A stretch of DNA of 8,210 bases from CAZUSO01 sp964622775. GTDB lineage: Bacteria > Bacteroidota > Bacteroidia > Chitinophagales > Chitinophagaceae. The notes below the pieces were generated by a model. It searched no databases and was not told the origin of the DNA. It was given only the letters and a program-made list of their open reading frames with translations. The position numbers and the translations under genes were made by a program. The stretch is taken from positions 1 to 8,210 of the forward strand of contig CAZUSO010000096.1 of assembly GCA_964622775.1 (NCBI GenBank), in the 5' to 3' direction. Numbering within the stretch: position 1 is the first letter of the stretch; every line of letters starts with the position of its first letter. Shown one piece after another: positions 6,222-8,210 of this stretch.

Positions 6222-6935
6222 ATGATCACAATTACGCTTCTCGTTTCCGCATGGATATTGGGGCTTCTCGGAAGTTTTCACTGCGTGGGCATGTGCGGAC
6301 CGATTGCTTTATCGCTTCCGATACAACACCTGAAGGGTTGGAGCAAAGGAGCAGGCATTGTACTTTACAATTCCGGACGAGCCCTGACTTATTCCGTCTT
6401 TGGTTTTATGCTGGGTTGGCTGGGCAGCGGTTTTTCATTTTTCGGATGGCAGCAGACTTTCTCCATTGTGATTGGCTGTATATTTTTAATTGCTTTTATA
6501 CCGGCCATATTCCAAAAAAGGATTTTCAAAAATTCCAGCATTACAAAATACTGGAATCAATTCATTATAGCAGGGCTGGCTAAATTATTTCACAGGAAAG
6601 ATTCAGGCACGCTTTTGTTAATTGGAATGCTGAACGGCTTATTGCCCTGCGGAATGGTTTATATGGCCGCAGCCGGCGCTACAGTTACCGGTCATGCCTG
6701 GACCGGTGCAGCATTTATGGCAGCATTTGGATTAGGTACGATGCCTGCAATGGCGACCATGAATTATGCAGGCAATCTCATAAGTTTAAAGTTCCGTCAA
6801 AAGATACGTCTTGCTACACCATATATAATAGGGCTCATGGGTTTGATTTTTGTACTACGCGGAATGAATCTCGACATACCTTATGTCAGTCCGGCTCAGC
6901 ATCATAATTCGGTATCTTGTTGTCACCCGCAATGA
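6222..6935 (+). CDS. TauE/SafE-like (DsbD_2-type) membrane protein of the cbb3 cluster
   Basis: This 237-residue protein has about six membrane helices. Helix 1 ends in GSFHCVGMCGP (17-27; H20, C21, C25). A second motif, GLLPCGMVY (139-147; C143), opens a later helix. The two are the paired motifs of the family annotated as sulfite exporter TauE/SafE or DsbD_2-like, often found at the end of cbb3 clusters in Bacteroidota. The tail after the last helix has HH (227-228) and CCH (233-235), possible metal ligands. Function in this family is not settled: the HC...C and PCG motifs and the operon context suggest handling of copper or thiol redox during oxidase assembly rather than sulfite export, but this is inference. 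It begins 10 bp after ccoH and appears to be the last operon gene. No clear terminator follows within 80 bp. Confidence 0.85.
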   Translation: MITITLLVSAWILGLLGSFHCVGMCGPIALSLPIQHLKGWSKGAGIVLYNSGRALTYSVFGFMLGWLGSGFSFFGWQQTFSIVIGCIFLIAFIPAIFQKRIFKNSSITKYWNQFIIAGLAKLFHRKDSGTLLLIGMLNGLLPCGMVYMAAAGATVTGHAWTGAAFMAAFGLGTMPAMATMNYAGNLISLKFRQKIRLATPYIIGLMGLIFVLRGMNLDIPYVSPAQHHNSVSCCHPQ

Positions 6936-7028
6936 AGTAGGTGATAAATAAATACCTGAATTTTTACTGAACAATCCAATTCCGGGAAATATTCAATTAC
7001 ACTATACCTGCAAAAAAGACTACCATGA

Positions 7029-7078
7029 TGTTGAATGATTCTGACAATATTAAATCATTAAAAGAGCAGCATTCAACA
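7029..7078. repeat. Nested inverted repeats downstream of the operon
   Basis: TGTTGAATG (7029-7037) and CATTCAACA (7070-7078) form a perfect 9-bp stem. Inside, AATGATT (7034-7040) and AATCATT (7053-7059) form a competing 7-bp stem. The structure starts about 95 bp after the last operon gene and lacks a T-run after the right arm, so it is a poor intrinsic terminator. It might still protect the 3' end of the operon mRNA. Confidence 0.4.
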
Positions 7079-7251
7079 AGCAATATTCAGATAGCATTTT
7101 TGAGATAATTTGGAAATTGATGATTCTCCAGGATTACAAAGTCAAACGACAAGCAATAATCTTGAAGTTGATATAGCGTACAATGCTCATTTTAGTGCAT
7201 TCATATGCTGGAAGAGTCAATAAAGAATATCCCTTAAAGTACAATCATTCG

Positions 7252-7309
7252 AAAATTGACCAATAAAAAAATTGTCAAAATACACCATGATTCATACCGA
7301 TTCAATACT
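7252..7309. repeat. Diverged tandem repeat, unit 1
   Basis: This unit aligns with 7400-7457 at an offset of 148-150 bp. Shared blocks are TTGACCA (7256), TTGTCAAA (7272) and a 19-nt block from 7289 that matches 17 of 19 bases, both differences being C/T transitions. The first two blocks form a hairpin: TTGAC 7256-7260 pairs with GTCAA 7274-7278, and AAT 7262-7264 with ATT 7271-7273. Confidence 0.5.
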
Positions 7310-7399
7310 GTAAACCCATACTGTTGAAATTTTGAGAAAAGGGTGGGGGAGAAAATAGAAATGACAATGTGCGCATGTTTCTGAAAATCCATCTCTCAT

Positions 7400-7457
7400 A
7401 AATTTGACCACTTTTTAAAAGTTGTCAAATTGCAGCGGATTTATACTGATTCAATAT
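7400..7457. repeat. Diverged tandem repeat, unit 2, with 31-nt palindrome
   Basis: This is the second unit of the duplication that begins at 7252. Its first part is a near-perfect palindrome from 7401 to 7431: AATTTGAC pairs with GTCAAATT, and ACTTTT (7410-7415) with AAAAGT (7417-7422) around a single T, with one C-T mismatch between them. The matching part of unit 1 also forms a hairpin although its middle bases differ, so the fold appears better kept than the sequence. AAATGACAA occurs later in both units (7359 and 7513), so the duplicated unit may extend to about 150 bp. Confidence 0.5.
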
Positions 7458-7706
7458 TCATCTTTTTCTAAAATTATAGTCAGAGGTATAAAGTGGATGT
7501 GCAGCAAATCAAAAATGACAACTATGAAGTCTTTCATTTTACCTATTGAACTATTCTGACAATAACGATGACTTTTCATTTTATTTTTACCATAATAGCT
7601 ATAAGCATTCAAATAGATTAATCGTTCAGGAATGATTTGATTAAGAATAGTTGCTGCTTAGCTAAATTAAAATCATCATTCAAAGAGAATCAAATTTTAG
7701 TACAAA

Positions 7707-7734
7707 AATCATTCATTTTTTGTTTTGAATGATT
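7707..7734. repeat. 9-bp inverted repeat in the AT-rich island
   Basis: AATCATTCA (7707-7715) and TGAATGATT (7726-7734) are exact reverse complements around a 10-nt T-rich loop. The same GAATGATT word recurs at 7033-7040 and, with a neighbouring base changed, near 7631. No T-run follows on the plus strand. Its function is unknown; it may be part of the repeat-rich make-up of this stretch. Confidence 0.35.
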
Positions 7735-8015
7735 AGACTAATAAAATTCTTTTCAGAAAAAGCATCTTAACTATCATTTTCTTTCAAGAGCGCATTTTGG
7801 AATGAGGTTCCGGGTTTGAGATATTAATCAATTCTGTTTAGCTCAAATTTAGTCATGATGATAAATGAATTTATATCCCGTTGTATCTCCCAGGCATAGT
7901 TTTGTTTTCTATTCCATTTCTAATTTTGAACACAATTGATAATTGTCGTTTTTGCTGAAAAGGCTATTCCATAAACCTAAACCGTAAAGTTTAATTCCAG
8001 CTATAGAATCAAAAG

Positions 8016-8054
8016 AAAAAGCGTTGAACCCGAAATACGGATTCAACGCTTTTT
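8016..8054 (-). terminator. Strong intrinsic terminator, probably bidirectional
   Basis: AAAAAGCGTTGAA (8016-8028) pairs perfectly with TTCAACGCTTTTT (8042-8054), and CCG 8030-8032 pairs with CGG 8038-8040 around a 5-nt loop. The A-run and T-run on opposite sides let it work in both directions. The one unpaired position (C8029 against A8041) becomes a G-U pair if the minus strand is transcribed, giving a 17-bp stem, so the minus-strand direction fits better. It probably ends a gene located beyond the right window edge. Confidence 0.8.
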
Positions 8055-8083
8055 ACATCGCTACGATTATTGGTCTAAGAAGA

Positions 8084-8124
8084 AACAGCACTCCGTTTCC
8101 GGATTTCAAAAACGAAGCGCTGTT
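8084..8124 (-). terminator. Hairpin terminator on the minus strand, first of a tandem pair
   Basis: The arms 8084-8098 and 8110-8124 pair over 15 positions. On the plus strand two positions are mismatched (A8090 with C8118, C8093 with A8115). In minus-strand RNA both become G-U pairs, so the stem is continuous. After the stem the minus strand reads TCTTCTT, a moderate pyrimidine tract. Together with the hairpin at 8016-8054 this looks like two terminators in series for a minus-strand gene whose stop codon would lie near or beyond 8184. Confidence 0.6.
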
Positions 8125-8210
8125 CCTGTTATATTGGCCGGCGTATTTATTGCCAACCGGTTTGTGCAATTTTCATTGCTTAGTTAACCGATACTTTTTG
8201 AGGCTGGTAA

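Larger units (their letters stand above)
6936..8015. other. AT-rich intergenic island without a recognisable gene
   Basis: Over about 1.08 kb there is no open frame of 60 codons or more on either strand, and by eye the base composition is clearly more AT-rich than in the operon. The stretch has a diverged tandem duplication (7252-7309 and 7400-7457), a 19-nt direct repeat with 17 matches (7031-7049 and 7546-7564), and inverted repeats at 7029-7037/7070-7078 (9 bp), 7707-7715/7726-7734 (9 bp) and 7932-7937/7941-7946 (6 bp). I saw no tRNA, rRNA or CRISPR. It may be decayed transferred DNA or a repeat-rich spacer. Confidence 0.6.

Noticed and set aside
6936..7010. Terminator directly after the TauE/SafE-like gene
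   Set aside because: Only a 4-bp AGGT/ACCT pairing is found before the T-run near 6960. It is too weak to call.
7292..7399. Minus-strand frame of 35 codons containing CAHCH, resembling a heme c site
   Set aside because: Far too short for a cytochrome, with no signal peptide and no axial Met context. It overlaps the diverged tandem repeat, so the motif is most likely chance.
8184..8210. C-terminal codons of a minus-strand gene at the right edge
   Set aside because: Only a few codons are inside the window and all three minus-strand frames give a believable short ending before a stop, so the frame cannot be chosen. The terminators support such a gene but do not define it.

Overview
The window holds a compact cytochrome cbb3 oxidase operon, all on the plus strand, from what looks like a member of the Bacteroidota. 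Four things point there: a fused CcoN-CcoO subunit, a single-heme CcoP with an extra N-terminal membrane region, near absence of Shine-Dalgarno sequences, and a TAnnTTTG-type promoter element. The CcoP architecture resembles that of Chitinophagaceae and related families. The lineage is my inference, since no rRNA or other marker is present.

Layout. Positions 1-228 carry an intergenic repeat: the right end of one copy (1-43) and a complete 160-bp copy (68-227) bounded by 10-bp inverted ends and containing three nested hairpins. Positions 229-388 are the likely control region, with a Crp/Fnr-type palindrome (321-334) and a candidate -7 element (357-364). Then follow ccoS (389-571), ccoNO (595-2766), a short ccoQ (2886-3047), ccoP (3054-4250), ccoG (4286-5701), ccoH (5720-6211) and a TauE/SafE-like membrane protein gene (6222-6935). 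The largest gap inside the operon, between ccoNO and ccoQ, holds a perfect 19-bp inverted repeat. A second strong hairpin lies inside the 5' end of ccoG.

How the genes work together. CcoNO and CcoP form the high-affinity, copper- and heme-containing terminal oxidase used at low oxygen. CcoQ is a small accessory or stabilising subunit. CcoS, CcoG and CcoH are maturation and assembly factors. The TauE/SafE-like protein, with cysteine/histidine motifs, is a candidate metal-handling partner. The copper ATPase CcoI, commonly linked to such clusters, is not in this window.

Positions 6936-8210 contain no convincing gene. The stretch is clearly more AT-rich than the operon. It holds a diverged ~150-bp tandem duplication with TTGAC/GTCAA hairpins, several other inverted repeats, and two hairpins near the right edge that look like tandem terminators for a minus-strand gene lying just outside the window. 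No new defence, mobile or enzymatic system is visible. The unusual material is regulatory and structural: the hairpins, the upstream repeat element and the AT-rich island.
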